A stretch of DNA of 64,000 bases, from NCBI RefSeq assembly GCF_900167555.1, contig NZ_FUYF01000001.1, positions 248,001-312,000 on the forward strand. The letters are read 5' to 3'. The position numbers were made by a program, and so were the translations under genes. Below, in pieces: positions 50,168 to 58,635 of the stretch (position 1 is its first letter; each line of letters opens with the position of its first letter). Origin of the DNA: Gemmiger formicilis (GTDB lineage: Bacteria > Bacillota > Clostridia > Oscillospirales > Ruminococcaceae). Below the pieces are notes generated by a model. The model had not been told where the DNA came from. It saw only the letters and a list, made by a program, of their open reading frames with translations, and made no database searches.

Positions 50168-51166
50168 ATGATCGAACTGCAACACCTGACCAAGCGCTTT
50201 GCCACGCAGGGCGGCACGGTCGTCGCGCTGAACGACATCAACCTGACGATCCGGGACGGCGACGTCTACGGCATCATCGGTATGTCGGGCGCCGGAAAAT
50301 CAACACTGGTACGCTGCATCAATATGCTGGAGCGCCCGGACGAGGGAAATGTCATCGTCAACGGCAAGCAGATGCAGGACCTGCGCGCCGCCGACCTGCG
50401 CGCCGCCCGGCGTGAGATCACCATGATTTTTCAGCAGTTCAACCTGCTGATGCAGCGCACCTGTCTGCGCAATATCATGTTCCCGATGGAGCTGGCGAAG
50501 GCCCCCGGAGACAAGGCCGAGGCCCGCGCCCGTGAACTGCTGGAGCTGGTCGGTCTGCCCGATAAGGCCGATGCCTACCCGGCGCAGCTGTCCGGCGGCC
50601 AGAAGCAGCGCATTGCGATTGCCCGTGCCCTGGCAACGGACCCGAAGGTGCTGCTCTGCGACGAGGCGACGAGCGCCCTGGACCCGAACACGACCCACGC
50701 CATTTTGCAGCTCATTCAAAAAATCAACCGTGAGCTGGGCATCACAGTCGTCATCATCACCCACCAGATGAGCGTTGTGGAGGAGGTCTGCAACCGTGTG
50801 GCCATTCTCGATAACGGCACTGTCGTCGAGGAGGGCGAGGTGCAGGCTATCTTCAGCCATCCTACGTCCAAGGCGGCGCGGCGGCTCGTCTACCCCGCCG
50901 GTGCGCCCCAGGCCGAGGTCCTGCCCGGCCACAAGCTGGTGCGTGTGGCCTTCGGCGGCACCCAGACCACGGACAAGCCGCTGGTGGCAAGCCTTGCCAT
51001 TGAGTGCGGTGCGCTCGTCTCGATCATGGCGGCGGACACCCGCATTGTGAACGGCCAGACGCTGGGCAGCATGCTGCTGGCGCTGCCCGACGACGACAAG
51101 GCCGCCGCGGCACTGGAGTACATCAGGAACTATCCCGGCATTACTTTTGAGGAGGTGAACGGCTGA
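50168..51166 (+). CDS. metN: Methionine ABC transporter ATP-binding protein
   Basis: A 332-residue ABC ATPase. The Walker A is GMSGAGKST, the signature LSGGQKQRIAIARAL and Walker B VLLCDEATSALDP. A C-terminal NIL/ACT-like domain (about 250-332) is the methionine-sensing part that causes trans-inhibition in MetN. ATG 50168 has GAGGGAG upstream. The stop overlaps metI by one base. Confidence 0.96.
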   Translation: MIELQHLTKRFATQGGTVVALNDINLTIRDGDVYGIIGMSGAGKSTLVRCINMLERPDEGNVIVNGKQMQDLRAADLRAARREITMIFQQFNLLMQRTCLRNIMFPMELAKAPGDKAEARARELLELVGLPDKADAYPAQLSGGQKQRIAIARALATDPKVLLCDEATSALDPNTTHAILQLIQKINRELGITVVIITHQMSVVEEVCNRVAILDNGTVVEEGEVQAIFSHPTSKAARRLVYPAGAPQAEVLPGHKLVRVAFGGTQTTDKPLVASLAIECGALVSIMAADTRIVNGQTLGSMLLALPDDDKAAAALEYIRNYPGITFEEVNG

Positions 51167-51864
51167 TGGCAGAGCTTTTTGCAGGCAAGGAATGGCAGAC
51201 GTTCTTGCAGATTTTGCCCACCATTCCGTTTGAAACATGGGAGACCGTCTGGTCCACTGTCGTCGCAACGCTGCTGGCGCTGGTCATCGGTCTGCCGCTG
51301 GGCGTCTGCCTGGTCACGGGCGAACAGGGCGGCGTGCGTCCCCTGCCCCGCTGGCTCATGGCGCTGCTGAACGGCCTGGTGAATCTGCTGCGCAGCGTGC
51401 CGTTTTTGATTTTGATGATCATTGTCATTCCGCTGTCCCGCGCCATCGTGGGCACGTCCATCGGTACGGTGGCGTCCATTGTGCCGCTGGTCATCGCATC
51501 GTTCCCGTTTGTGTCGCGTCTGGTCGAGACCAGTATGCGCGAAGTGGACGCGGGTGTCATTGAGGCCGCCCAGAGCATGGGCGCAACGCCGCTGCAGATC
51601 ATCACCAAGGTCATGGTGCCCGAGAGCATGCCGAGCCTGGTTGCCAACGTGACGATTGCCGCCACGACCATCATGGGTTACGGCGCAATGGCCGGCATCA
51701 TCGGCGGCGGCGGCCTTGGCAAGATCGCCATCAACTACGGTTACTACCGCTTTAACGTGGTGCTGGAGTTCTTTGCCACGGCGCTGCTGGTCGTGCTGGT
51801 ACAGATTTTGCAGACCGTCGGCACAAAGCTGGCCATCAAGTGCGATAAGCGCATCCAGAAGTGA
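51166..51864 (+). CDS. metI: Methionine ABC transporter permease
   Basis: A 232-residue permease with five to six membrane segments: ETVWSTVVATLLALVIGLPLG at the start, LLRSVPFLILMIIVIPLSR, and the coupling motif EAAQSMGATPLQIITKVMVPESMPSLV near 145-175. It partners with MetN and MetQ. The ATG lies in TGATG with the metN stop, so translation is coupled. Confidence 0.95.
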   Translation: MAELFAGKEWQTFLQILPTIPFETWETVWSTVVATLLALVIGLPLGVCLVTGEQGGVRPLPRWLMALLNGLVNLLRSVPFLILMIIVIPLSRAIVGTSIGTVASIVPLVIASFPFVSRLVETSMREVDAGVIEAAQSMGATPLQIITKVMVPESMPSLVANVTIAATTIMGYGAMAGIIGGGGLGKIAINYGYYRFNVVLEFFATALLVVLVQILQTVGTKLAIKCDKRIQK

Positions 51865-52190
51865 TTTGAGGGAACCGAGATTTAACATATTTTTCAAATT
51901 GGCGTGACAGGGCGGACATAAATGCAGTGTATAGTATAACCAGAGTTAAGGGAAACGTCCCAAGACACATTACACTGCCGCCCTGGCCATGCCAGAAGCA
52001 ATCGCTTCGGCCACGGCGCAGACAACCAACAAGGCCGTGAAGCCATTTGAATAGATACAAAAAAGCCTCCTGCATCGGTTGTGATGCAGGAGGCTTTTAT
52101 TTTGGTGCGCCCGCCACGGTAAGGCGGACTAACGTTTGCGGGAAGGCTGCGGGCCGGGCATGCCCGGCCCCTACAAGGGAGGCGGGTGCC
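51865..52190. other. Gap after metI: candidate small transcript and terminator
   Basis: TATAGTATAAC near 51930-51940 resembles a -10 element and a GTGACA is upstream (51904-51909), with a long 20-base spacing. A 21-codon ORF MPEAIASATAQTTNKAVKPF at 51989-52054 has no good ribosome-binding site. A strong terminator is at 52059-52102, and a family D palindrome (GCCGGGCATGCCCGGC core) at 52148-52178. A small RNA is possible, unproven. Confidence 0.3.
52059..52102. terminator. Intrinsic terminator
   Basis: AAAAGCCTCCTGCATC and GATGCAGGAGGCTTTT form a 16-bp stem with a six-base loop. Confidence 0.9.
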
Positions 52191-53243
52191 TTACAACCCG
52201 TTCACGTCCGCTATCAGCTGCTCCACGGCTTCGTCCTTCGTGGCCCAGCTGGTGCATACGCGCACGGCGGTGTGGTGCTTGTCGGGCTTGCCCATGTGGG
52301 TCATGGCGTAGGTCTCGGCCAGCTTCTCGTACCACTCGTCGGGCAGGACAAAGAACTGCTGGTTCGTCGGGGAGTCGTGCAGCACCTTGCAGCCCTTTGC
52401 CTCAAAGGCGGCGCGGATGCGCAGGGCCTGCTTGTCGGCCTTTTTCGCCATCGTGAAATACAGGCTGCTGCCGCTGCCGTCCTCGCCGTCCAGCAGAGCC
52501 AGGAACTGCTCGCCCAGCAGGCGGCCTTTCGCCAGCATGCCGCCGTGCTGCTTCAGGCAGTAGCGGAAATCGGGCTTCAGATCGTCGTTTGTGATGACGA
52601 CGGCCTCGCCGAACAGCGCACCGCACTTGGTACCGCCCAAGTAAAACACGTCGCAGAGCGCGGCGTAGTCCTGCAGGCTCAGATCGTTGGCGGGGCTCGT
52701 CAGGCCGTAGGCCATCCGCGCACCGTCCACGAACAGGTAGAGTCCCAGCTCGTAGCAGGCGGCGGAAATGTCGGTCAATTCTTCCTTGTTATAAAGGGTG
52801 CCGACCTCGGTGGGGTTCGAGATGTAGACCATGCCGGGCTGGACCTCGTGCTCGTGGCTGGCGTTGGCGCGGTGCTCCTCCACGGCTTTGCGGATCTGGC
52901 GGGCCGTGATCTTGCCGTTTTTGCCGGGCAGCGCCAGGCACTTGTGGCCTGTGGCCTCGATGGAGCCGGTCTCGTGCACATGGATGTGCCCGGAGTCGGC
53001 GCACAGCACACCCTGCCACGGTTTGAGCGCCGCCGCAATGACGGTCAGATTCGCCTGGGTCGCGCCGACGAAAAAGTGTACGTCGGCGTCGGGAGCGTCG
53101 CACAGGCGCTTGATCTGCGCGGCGGCCTTGGCGCAGTATTCATCCTCGCCATAGCCGGGGGTCTGGTCGAAATTGGTCTTTTGCAGAAACTCCAAAACCG
53201 CGGGGGCCGCGCCCTCGCCATAGTCACATTCAAAACGAAGCAT
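52191..53243 (-). CDS. Low-specificity L-threonine aldolase (beta-eliminating lyase family)
   Basis: A 350-residue PLP enzyme. FVGATQANLTVIAAAL, HIHVHETGSIEATGHKCL and the PLP lysine in DVFYLGGTKCGALFGEA identify the threonine aldolase/LtaE group, which cleaves L-threonine or allo-threonine to glycine and acetaldehyde. The Tyr-Gly-Glu-Asp (PGYGEDEY) segment is typical of this clade. It is transcribed divergently from the NSS transporter with shared promoter elements, so uptake of an amino acid substrate by that transporter is a reasonable guess. Confidence 0.9.
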   Translation of the reverse strand: MLRFECDYGEGAAPAVLEFLQKTNFDQTPGYGEDEYCAKAAAQIKRLCDAPDADVHFFVGATQANLTVIAAALKPWQGVLCADSGHIHVHETGSIEATGHKCLALPGKNGKITARQIRKAVEEHRANASHEHEVQPGMVYISNPTEVGTLYNKEELTDISAACYELGLYLFVDGARMAYGLTSPANDLSLQDYAALCDVFYLGGTKCGALFGEAVVITNDDLKPDFRYCLKQHGGMLAKGRLLGEQFLALLDGEDGSGSSLYFTMAKKADKQALRIRAAFEAKGCKVLHDSPTNQQFFVLPDEWYEKLAETYAMTHMGKPDKHHTAVRVCTSWATKDEAVEQLIADVNGL

Positions 53244-53273
53244 ATTTTTGACTCCTTAGTAAAGTATTGCACG

Positions 53274-53360
53274 CTTTGCAGGGGCGGACAGTATTTGCCC
53301 GCGGAGCCTTCCGGCTGCCGCAAGGCTGGCGGGCCGATGCGAGCATCGGCCCCTACAGGT
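53274..53360. repeat. Family D pair in the leader of the threonine aldolase gene
   Basis: CAGGGGCGGACAGTATTTGC (degenerate) and GGGCCGATGCGAGCATCGGC with CCCCTACA end. Confidence 0.65.
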
Positions 53361-53403
53361 ACGGGCAAATCTCCAATCGACCCACGCCGCGGGTGTTGCT
53401 ATA

Positions 53404-53455
53404 ATTATAACACTGTGATTCCCCACTTGCAAGTTTCGCCGCGGTACGCTATAAT
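53404..53455. promoter_or_regulatory. Divergent promoters sharing one palindromic -35 element
   Basis: TTGCAA (53427-53432) is 17 bases from TATAAT on both strands: 53450-53455 for the NSS transporter and 53404-53409 (ATTATA on plus) for the aldolase. Polymerases could not occupy both at once. Confidence 0.6.
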
Positions 53456-53487
53456 AATTCTACTTTTGGATAGAAAAGAGGAATTGT

Positions 53488-54855
53488 ATGGACCCCAAAA
53501 ATCAACGCGAAAGCTTCGGCTCACGCCTTGGCTTCATTCTGGTCAGCGCGGGCTGTGCTATCGGCATCGGCAACGTCTGGCGCTTCCCCACAGTCACCGG
53601 CCAGTACGGCGGCGGCATCTTTGTGCTGTTCTACCTGCTCTTTTTGGTGCTCATGGGTCTGCCGGTCCTGACGATGGAGCTGGCCGTGGGCCGTGCGGGC
53701 CGCGGCGCGGCGCGCAGCGCCTACAAGGCGCTGGAGCCCGGGGGCAGCAAGTGGCATATCCACGGCTGGTTCTGCATGGTGGGCTGTGTGCTGCTGATGA
53801 TGTACTACACCACCGTCTCCGGCTGGATGGTCGACTACTTCTTCCGCTTCCTGACCGGCAGCTTTGACGGCCTGACCTCCGAGCAGGCCGCCGGCGTCTT
53901 TGGCGAGATGCTCTCGAACCCTGTCGAGATGGTTTTCTGGATGGTCGTCATCACGCTGGCGGGCTTTGTCGTCTGCGGGCGCGGCCTGCAGGGCGGTCTG
54001 GAAAAGGTCGGCAAATGGATGATGAGCGCCCTGCTCGTATTGATCCTTGTGTTGGTTGTGCACAGCTTCACGCTGTCCGGCGCGGGCGAGGGCCTGGCCT
54101 TCTACCTGCTGCCCGACTGGTCCCGCGCCACCGGACAGGGCCTGGGCAGCGTCATTACAGCGGCTATGAACCAGTCGTTCTTTACCTTAAGCCTCGGCAT
54201 CGGCGCAATTGAGATTTTCGGCAGCTACATGGACCGCCGCTTTACCCTGCCGGGTGAGGCCGCCCGCATCTGCGTGCTGGACACCATTGTGGCAGTCTGC
54301 GCGGGTCTTATCATCTTCCCGGCCTGCTTCTCCTTCGGCATCTCGCCCGACGCGGGACCGAGCTTGATTTTCATCACGCTGCCCAACGTCTTTACAAACA
54401 TGGCGGGCGGACGCCTGTGGGGCGCGCTGTTCTTCCTGTTCATGACGTTCGCCAGCTTCTCCACGGTCATTGCGGTGTTTGAGAACATCATCGCCTGTGC
54501 GCGGGAAAATTTCGGCTGGGACCGCCGCAGGGCTTGCCTGGTGGGCGCGGCGGCCCTGGTCGTGCTGGGCCTGCCCTGCGCGCTGGGCTACAACGTGTGG
54601 AGCGGCATCCAGCCCCTGGGCGCGGGCAGCACCGTGCTGGATTTTGAGGACTTCCTTGTCAGCAACGTTCTGCTGCCGGGCGGCAGCCTTGTTTATCTGC
54701 TGTTCTGTGTCACCAAATGGGGCTGGGGCTTCGACAAATACACCGCCGAGTGCAACACCGGCAGCGGCCCCAAAATGCCGCAGTGGGTCAAGCCCTACTT
54801 TAAATACGTTCTGCCGGTCCTGATCGCCGTCATTCTGGTGCAGGGCCTGCTCTGA
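53488..54855 (+). CDS. Sodium-dependent transporter, NSS (SNF) family
   Basis: A 455-residue membrane symporter with about 11-12 helices. The first helix carries GCAIGIGNVWRFP, the sodium/substrate unwinding motif of bacterial LeuT/MhsT/TnaT-like proteins. GRGLQGGLEKVGKWMM and AMNQSFFTLSLGIG are further family landmarks. NSS proteins of this clade import amino acids with sodium. Substrate is unknown; divergent threonine aldolase hints at a hydroxy amino acid. GAAAAGAGG precedes the ATG. Confidence 0.93.
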   Translation: MDPKNQRESFGSRLGFILVSAGCAIGIGNVWRFPTVTGQYGGGIFVLFYLLFLVLMGLPVLTMELAVGRAGRGAARSAYKALEPGGSKWHIHGWFCMVGCVLLMMYYTTVSGWMVDYFFRFLTGSFDGLTSEQAAGVFGEMLSNPVEMVFWMVVITLAGFVVCGRGLQGGLEKVGKWMMSALLVLILVLVVHSFTLSGAGEGLAFYLLPDWSRATGQGLGSVITAAMNQSFFTLSLGIGAIEIFGSYMDRRFTLPGEAARICVLDTIVAVCAGLIIFPACFSFGISPDAGPSLIFITLPNVFTNMAGGRLWGALFFLFMTFASFSTVIAVFENIIACARENFGWDRRRACLVGAAALVVLGLPCALGYNVWSGIQPLGAGSTVLDFEDFLVSNVLLPGGSLVYLLFCVTKWGWGFDKYTAECNTGSGPKMPQWVKPYFKYVLPVLIAVILVQGLL

Positions 54856-54856
54856 A

Positions 54857-54898
54857 GCAAAATGCCGCGCGGCTCCCTGTGAGCCGCGCGGCATTTGT
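54857..54898. terminator. Bidirectional terminator
   Basis: AAATGCCGCGCGGCTC and GAGCCGCGCGGCATTT, a 16-bp perfect stem with a five-base loop between convergent genes. Confidence 0.9.
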
Positions 54899-55116
54899 TA
54901 ATTGCGGTTTACCTCCGGGTTATCGGTGCGCCCCAGCAGATAGTCTATACTGACGTTATAGAAGTCGGCCAGCTTGACCAGCCTTTCTGCGGTCAGCTCA
55001 ATAACGCCGTTTTCATACTGAGAGTAGGTGTTCTGGGATACGTGGAGGACACTGGCAAGATCGCACTGACGAAAATCGTGATCTTCCCGTAGGCTTCGTA
55101 TGTTCGGATATTCCAT
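54898..55116 (-). CDS. XRE-family helix-turn-helix regulator
   Basis: A 72-residue single HTH_3 domain: IRSLREDHDFRQCDLASVLHVSQNTYSQYENG with recognition helix VSQNTYSQYE, and the standard FYNVSIDYLLGRTDN end. It likely acts as a dimeric repressor. Upstream lies a 15-base palindrome that could be its operator, and a short ORF is divergently encoded. Its stop codon is inside the terminator arm of the NSS gene. Confidence 0.93.
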   Translation of the reverse strand: MEYPNIRSLREDHDFRQCDLASVLHVSQNTYSQYENGVIELTAERLVKLADFYNVSIDYLLGRTDNPEVNRN

Positions 55117-55173
55117 AGGTTGACTACCCCCTTACGACTATTATCGTTATCTTGGAGGCAGATATTGATATTT

Positions 55174-55188
55174 ATCTGTAATACAGAT
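55174..55188. promoter_or_regulatory. Candidate XRE operator
   Basis: ATCTGTAATACAGAT, a palindrome with 6-bp arms and a 3-base centre, lies between the divergent XRE gene and the short ORF at 55222. Confidence 0.5.
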
Positions 55189-55221
55189 GTAATAGATTGC
55201 ATAACAATAGGAAGAAACGAT

Positions 55222-55317
55222 ATGACGGAAAGTAAAGGGCGTTCTACGGCCCTTTGTCTGCCTGCGGGCGGGCTGCGTATGCGATTGCAGGAGTCCTTCT
55301 ATGTTGTCAAACCATGA
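55222..55317 (+). CDS. Short ORF divergent from XRE regulator (31 residues)
   Basis: Starts MTESKGRSTALCLPAGG, preceded by AGGAAG at usable spacing, and ends FYVVKP. The first codons include AAAGGGC...GCCCTTT, which can fold as a hairpin. Whether it is translated is unknown. I give it only because it has a ribosome-binding site and faces a regulator and operator. Confidence 0.3.
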   Translation: MTESKGRSTALCLPAGGLRMRLQESFYVVKP

Positions 55318-55340
55318 AATTGAACTTTTTGAGTATCGGC

Positions 55341-56114
55341 TCACGCCGACTGCGCGTTCAGCCAGCGGTGCAGCTCGTCCCGGATGGCGGCAAACGCAGC
55401 GGCGGTGTCCGGGTTATCGGTTTTAAAATCCAGCAGCCGCCACAGCCAGCCCTGCTCGTCCACAATGCGCAGGCTCTCGGGATAGCACAGCTCAAACACA
55501 AGCGACGCATGGCCGACGGCGTTGTCGGCGGGGTACTGCTTTAAGCCGTGCAGCACGCAGTGGTGGGCGTTAAAGGCGTCCAGCACGGCGGGCGTCACCG
55601 GGCTCCGGCGCAGCGCCGCAGTGCTGACGTTGTAAATTTCCTCCATCGGTGTCTCGACGTTGACCCGCAGAATGTCGATCTTGTCGGCGTCGCGCAAAAT
55701 CTGGCAGAACAGCCGCGTGCGGTCATCCAGCGCCTCCGGCAGACGGAACGCGCTGTGCCATTCCACAGCGGTGCGCAGCAGTGCGTCGGCACCGGCATCG
55801 TCCAGATAGTCCCGGATGCGTCCCTCGTCGAACAGCACCGCGACGCTCAGCGCGGCGTGGCTGACCGACTGTGCATCGATAAATGTGTTGTAGCGGCGCA
55901 GCTGCTCAAAGCGGCCTACATCGTGCAGGATGCCGGACAGCCACGCCAGATCGACATCCTCCGGCGGCAGGTCCAGGCTTTGGGCAATGCGGGCGCAGAG
56001 CGCCGCCACGCGGTAGGTATGGTCGATTTTCAATTTGACCTTGGCGTCAGCGGCGTTGTAGTGCGCGGCATAGTCGGCAAAGGCTTTTTGTGCGCGGGCA
56101 CGGTCAATTTTCAT
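55341..56114 (-). CDS. HD-domain phosphohydrolase
   Basis: A 257-residue HD-superfamily protein. Metal ligands: His in KIDHTYRVA, the HD pair in SGILHDVGRFEQ, His in EWHSAF and Asp in RDADKIDILR. The order and length fit an uncharacterised Firmicute HD phosphohydrolase group acting on nucleotides or similar phosphoesters; the substrate is unknown. ATG 56114 (MKIDRARAQKAF) is the start, with GGGAAGTGATAGT upstream. A promoter TTTACG-17-TACACT is present on the minus strand at 56134-56162. Confidence 0.88.
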   Translation of the reverse strand: MKIDRARAQKAFADYAAHYNAADAKVKLKIDHTYRVAALCARIAQSLDLPPEDVDLAWLSGILHDVGRFEQLRRYNTFIDAQSVSHAALSVAVLFDEGRIRDYLDDAGADALLRTAVEWHSAFRLPEALDDRTRLFCQILRDADKIDILRVNVETPMEEIYNVSTAALRRSPVTPAVLDAFNAHHCVLHGLKQYPADNAVGHASLVFELCYPESLRIVDEQGWLWRLLDFKTDNPDTAAAFAAIRDELHRWLNAQSA

Positions 56115-56226
56115 ACTATCACTTCCCTGTTTCAGTGTACCACATCCGGCAAAATGCGTAAACTGCAATGTTTATAAAATTTACTCCACAACGAATGACA
56201 TTTTTGGACAAATGGTTTAAAAATCC

Positions 56227-56255
56227 TTGACATCGGGGCAAAAAAACGCTATTCT
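56227..56255 (+). promoter_or_regulatory. Promoter of the TetR gene
   Basis: TTGACA (56227-56232) and TATTCT (56250-56255), 17-base spacing. Confidence 0.7.
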
Positions 56256-56290
56256 TAAAGTAGTAAATCGCGAGGAAGGCGGTGCATACG

Positions 56291-56857
56291 ATGAACGCCA
56301 AAGGGGACGCAAACCGCAGTGTGCGCATGACCAAGCAGCGGCTCTACCAGGCGCTTATTACGCTGTTGCAGCAGAAAAGTCTGCGGGAAATAACAGTCCG
56401 GGAGCTGACCGAGCTGGCAGGGATCAGCCGCGGCACATTCTATTTTCACTACGCGGACATTTATGCCCTGATGGACCAGATGGAGGCCGCCCAGCTGGCA
56501 CGGCTGAACGACCTGATGGACTCCCTGATCCCCAGCATCTCGCAGGAGGACGCGCCCCCCGCGCTGGTGGCGCTGTTCACCTACATGACCGAGAACCCCG
56601 ACCTCTGTCAGGCCCTCTACGGCAAAAGCTGGGAGTCGGAGTTCACCCGCAACGCCAAAAAGCTGATTGCGGAGCGCTGCCTGGGCGAGTTTGCACCCGA
56701 CGGCGGCACCGAGGAGCAGAAATATATGCTGGCCTTTGCGGTGAACGGCTGCTTTGGCACGATTGTAGCCTGGCAGGAGGCCGGTTTTCAGCCGCCCGCG
56801 GCGGAGATCGCCCGCATCACCTGGCAGGCCATCCGCGCTGTGAAGGGGCGGATGTGA
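56291..56857 (+). CDS. TetR/AcrR-family transcriptional regulator
   Basis: A 188-residue protein. The N-terminal DNA-binding domain is RMTKQRLYQALITLLQQKSLREITVRELTELAGISRGTFYFHYADIYAL in pieces, with recognition helix SRGTFYFHY. The C-terminal ligand-binding half belongs to the TetR_C_7/DhaS-like group by its length and FAVNGCFGTIVAWQEAGF. ATG 56291 is taken because GAGGAAGG is 11 bases upstream; a GTG at 56282 is too close. The PTS IIA gene follows with its own promoter. Confidence 0.9.
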   Translation: MNAKGDANRSVRMTKQRLYQALITLLQQKSLREITVRELTELAGISRGTFYFHYADIYALMDQMEAAQLARLNDLMDSLIPSISQEDAPPALVALFTYMTENPDLCQALYGKSWESEFTRNAKKLIAERCLGEFAPDGGTEEQKYMLAFAVNGCFGTIVAWQEAGFQPPAAEIARITWQAIRAVKGRM

Positions 56858-56882
56858 GCGAAGCAAGTTTCCCTTGCCTGCC

Positions 56883-56911
56883 TTGCCTTTTGGGGCAAGA
56901 CGGGGTATAAT
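56883..56911 (+). promoter_or_regulatory. Promoter of the PTS IIA(Glc) gene
   Basis: TTGCCT (56883-56888) and TATAAT (56906-56911), 17-base spacing. Confidence 0.65.
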
Positions 56912-56961
56912 ATAACTACAAGTACGCCCGCATGACCGGGCTGATGAAGGAGAGCTTTACG

Positions 56962-57477
56962 ATGGGTTTCTTTGATTTTCTGAAAAAGTCTGCCGAGCCT
57001 GCCGCCCCCGCGGCCCCAGCCTTCCCCGTGACCCTGGCTGCTGATGCCAAGGGTACCGTTGTGGCGATGGAGAACATCCCCGACGAGGTGTTTGCACAGG
57101 GCATCCTGGGCAAGTGCTGCGGCATCGACCCTACCGAGGGCAAAATTTACGCCCCCGCGGACGGTGAGATCACCCAGGCCCCCGACAGCGGCCACGCGCT
57201 GGGCATCATGACCACTGCCGGTGTTGAGGTGCTGATCCATGTCGGCGTTGACACCGTCGAGATGAAGGGCGACGGCTTCAGCCCGAAGGTCAAGGAGGGC
57301 GACAAGGTCAAGAAGGGCGATCTGCTGCTGGAGATGGATCTGGACAAAATTGCGGCTGCCGCTCACCCCGCCGTGGTGATTACCGTCGTCACGAACACCG
57401 ATGATTTCAAGGACGTCGAGGTCGTGGCCTCCGGCGCCGTGGAGCCGGGCGCGGATCTGATCAAGATCAGCAAGTAA
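56962..57477 (+). CDS. PTS glucose-family IIA component
   Basis: A 171-residue stand-alone IIA domain. The phosphorylated His93 is in VLIHVGVDTVEM, with supporting His78 in SGHALGI. GKIYAPADGEI and GDKVKKGDLLLEMDLDKI are family blocks. It would accept phosphate from HPr, encoded at 28338, and pass it to a IIB domain not present in this window. The first 20 residues are a Pro/Ala linker after MGFFDFLKK, which may be amphipathic. GAAGGAGAG precedes ATG 56962. Confidence 0.94.
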   Translation: MGFFDFLKKSAEPAAPAAPAFPVTLAADAKGTVVAMENIPDEVFAQGILGKCCGIDPTEGKIYAPADGEITQAPDSGHALGIMTTAGVEVLIHVGVDTVEMKGDGFSPKVKEGDKVKKGDLLLEMDLDKIAAAAHPAVVITVVTNTDDFKDVEVVASGAVEPGADLIKISK

Positions 57478-57485
57478 ATTTTTAC

Positions 57486-57526
57486 CGATAAAAAAGCGGG
57501 CACCCGATTGGGTGTCCGCTTTTTGG
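57486..57526 (+). terminator. Terminator after the IIA gene
   Basis: AAAAAGCGGGCACCC and GGGTGTCCGCTTTTT around a GATT loop. Confidence 0.9.
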
Positions 57527-57668
57527 CTTCCCCCGAGGGGGAAGCTGTCACTGTAAGGTGACTGATGAGGGCAGAGCTTGCCATAGCTGCCCGTTTGCGG
57601 TTCGCAATCGGTAGCTTACCCCTCATCCGGCCCTGCGGGGCCACCTTCCCCCGCGGGGGAAGGCTTTA
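57526..57668. repeat. Family B repeat, best complete copy
   Basis: GGCTTCCCCCGAGGGGGAAG, CTGTCACTGTAAGGTGACTG, ATGAGGGCAGAGC... CTTACCCCTCATCCGGCCCT, GGGGCCACC, and TTCCCCCGCGGGGGAAGGC. Outer and inner parts are complementary. Nothing further is seen from 57669 to 57828 apart from AT-rich spacer. Confidence 0.8.
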
Positions 57669-57828
57669 GAATTTTGCAGCCCCGCAGAGAATACGCTTTT
57701 TCTTCCTATCGATCACTCCTGTCGGGTTGCTTTTTGAGTACAGCTGCAGTATACCCGGTACAGATGAAAGAACATTGAAGAAAGCGTGTAAAACCTGGGG
57801 GGAATCGTGTGGATAAAATTTGAAAGGC

Positions 57829-57856
57829 TTGACAATCAGCGGTGGACGTGTATAAT
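57829..57856 (+). promoter_or_regulatory. Promoter of the thiT transcript
   Basis: TTGACA (57829-57834) and TATAAT (57851-57856), 16-base spacing, immediately before the TPP riboswitch. Confidence 0.8.
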
Positions 57857-57871
57857 AGGTTTGGACATAAA

Positions 57872-57976
57872 AACAGGGGCGCTGAGGGGCATCCTCGGCT
57901 GAGATCGAAACAAACCGCAGTTTCGGGTCGCCTTGAACCTGATCCGGGCAATGCCGGCGTAGGAAGTTTGACCCAA
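57872..57976 (+). promoter_or_regulatory. TPP riboswitch (THI element)
   Basis: The conserved order is present: CAGGGGCGCTGAGGGGC, GGCTGAGATCG, a P3a stem AAACCGCAGTTT, CCTTGAACCTGATCCGGGC and AATGCCGGCGTAGGAAG. Thiamine pyrophosphate binding should favour the terminator hairpin that follows and shut off thiT. Confidence 0.95.
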
Positions 57977-57987
57977 CACGTCATAAC

Positions 57988-58036
57988 GCTTTTGCGCCTG
58001 CAAGTGTACCTTGCGGGCGCTTTCCTGTTTTTACGT
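57988..58036 (+). terminator. Riboswitch-controlled terminator
   Basis: GCGCCTGCAAG and CTTGCGGGCGC (57994-58021) with a five-base loop, then TTTCCTGTTTTT, between riboswitch and thiT. Confidence 0.85.
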
Positions 58037-58060
58037 TACATTTTTTGAGGAGTGGATACC

Positions 58061-58627
58061 ATGTCCAAAACCTATTCCAAGACTCGCACTCTTGTGGAGT
58101 GCGCCCTGATGATCGCCCTGGGCACCGTGCTGGCGAACATCAAAATTTTTGAGATGCCCAACGGCGGCTCCATCACCCTGCTGAGCATGCTGCCGTTCAT
58201 CCTGGTCTCCTACCGCCACGGCACAAAATGGGGACTGTTCACGGGCTTTGTCAACAGCCTGCTGCAGATGCTGCTGGGCTTCTACGCGCCCCCGGCTCCC
58301 GGCCTGCTGCCGCTGGTGGGTATGATCCTGCTGGACTACGTGCTGGCCTTCACCCTGCTGGGTCTGGCCGGTGCGATTGCCAAGCCGTTCAAGAACCGTC
58401 TGGTCGGTGTGGCCGTCGGCACGGCAGCGGTGTGCGGCATCCGCTTCCTGTGCAGCTTCCTGTCCGGCGTGCTGATCTGGGGCAACCTGAGCGACGGTCT
58501 GCCCGCCTGGACCTACAGCCTGACCTACAACGGCAGCTACATGCTGCCCGAGACCATCCTGACCACGGTGGCCGCGGTGCTGATCTACAAGGCAGCCCCG
58601 CAGCTGTTTGCCGCGCAAGAGCAGTAA
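58061..58627 (+). CDS. thiT: Thiamine ECF transporter S component
   Basis: A 188-residue, six-helix thiamine-binding S component that docks on the shared ECF module (not encoded here). Start MSKTYSKTRTLVECALMIALGTVLANIKI and the binding-site stretch WTYSLTYNGSYMLPE match ThiT, including Trp, Tyr and Asn that contact thiamine in known structures. The TPP riboswitch upstream confirms the substrate. GAGGAG precedes ATG 58061. Confidence 0.96.
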   Translation: MSKTYSKTRTLVECALMIALGTVLANIKIFEMPNGGSITLLSMLPFILVSYRHGTKWGLFTGFVNSLLQMLLGFYAPPAPGLLPLVGMILLDYVLAFTLLGLAGAIAKPFKNRLVGVAVGTAAVCGIRFLCSFLSGVLIWGNLSDGLPAWTYSLTYNGSYMLPETILTTVAAVLIYKAAPQLFAAQEQ

Positions 58628-58635
58628 GCGCAAAA

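Noticed and set aside
57706-57984. 92-residue minus-strand ORF overlapping the TPP riboswitch
   Set aside because: It reads through the conserved riboswitch and promoter of thiT; no ribosome-binding site.
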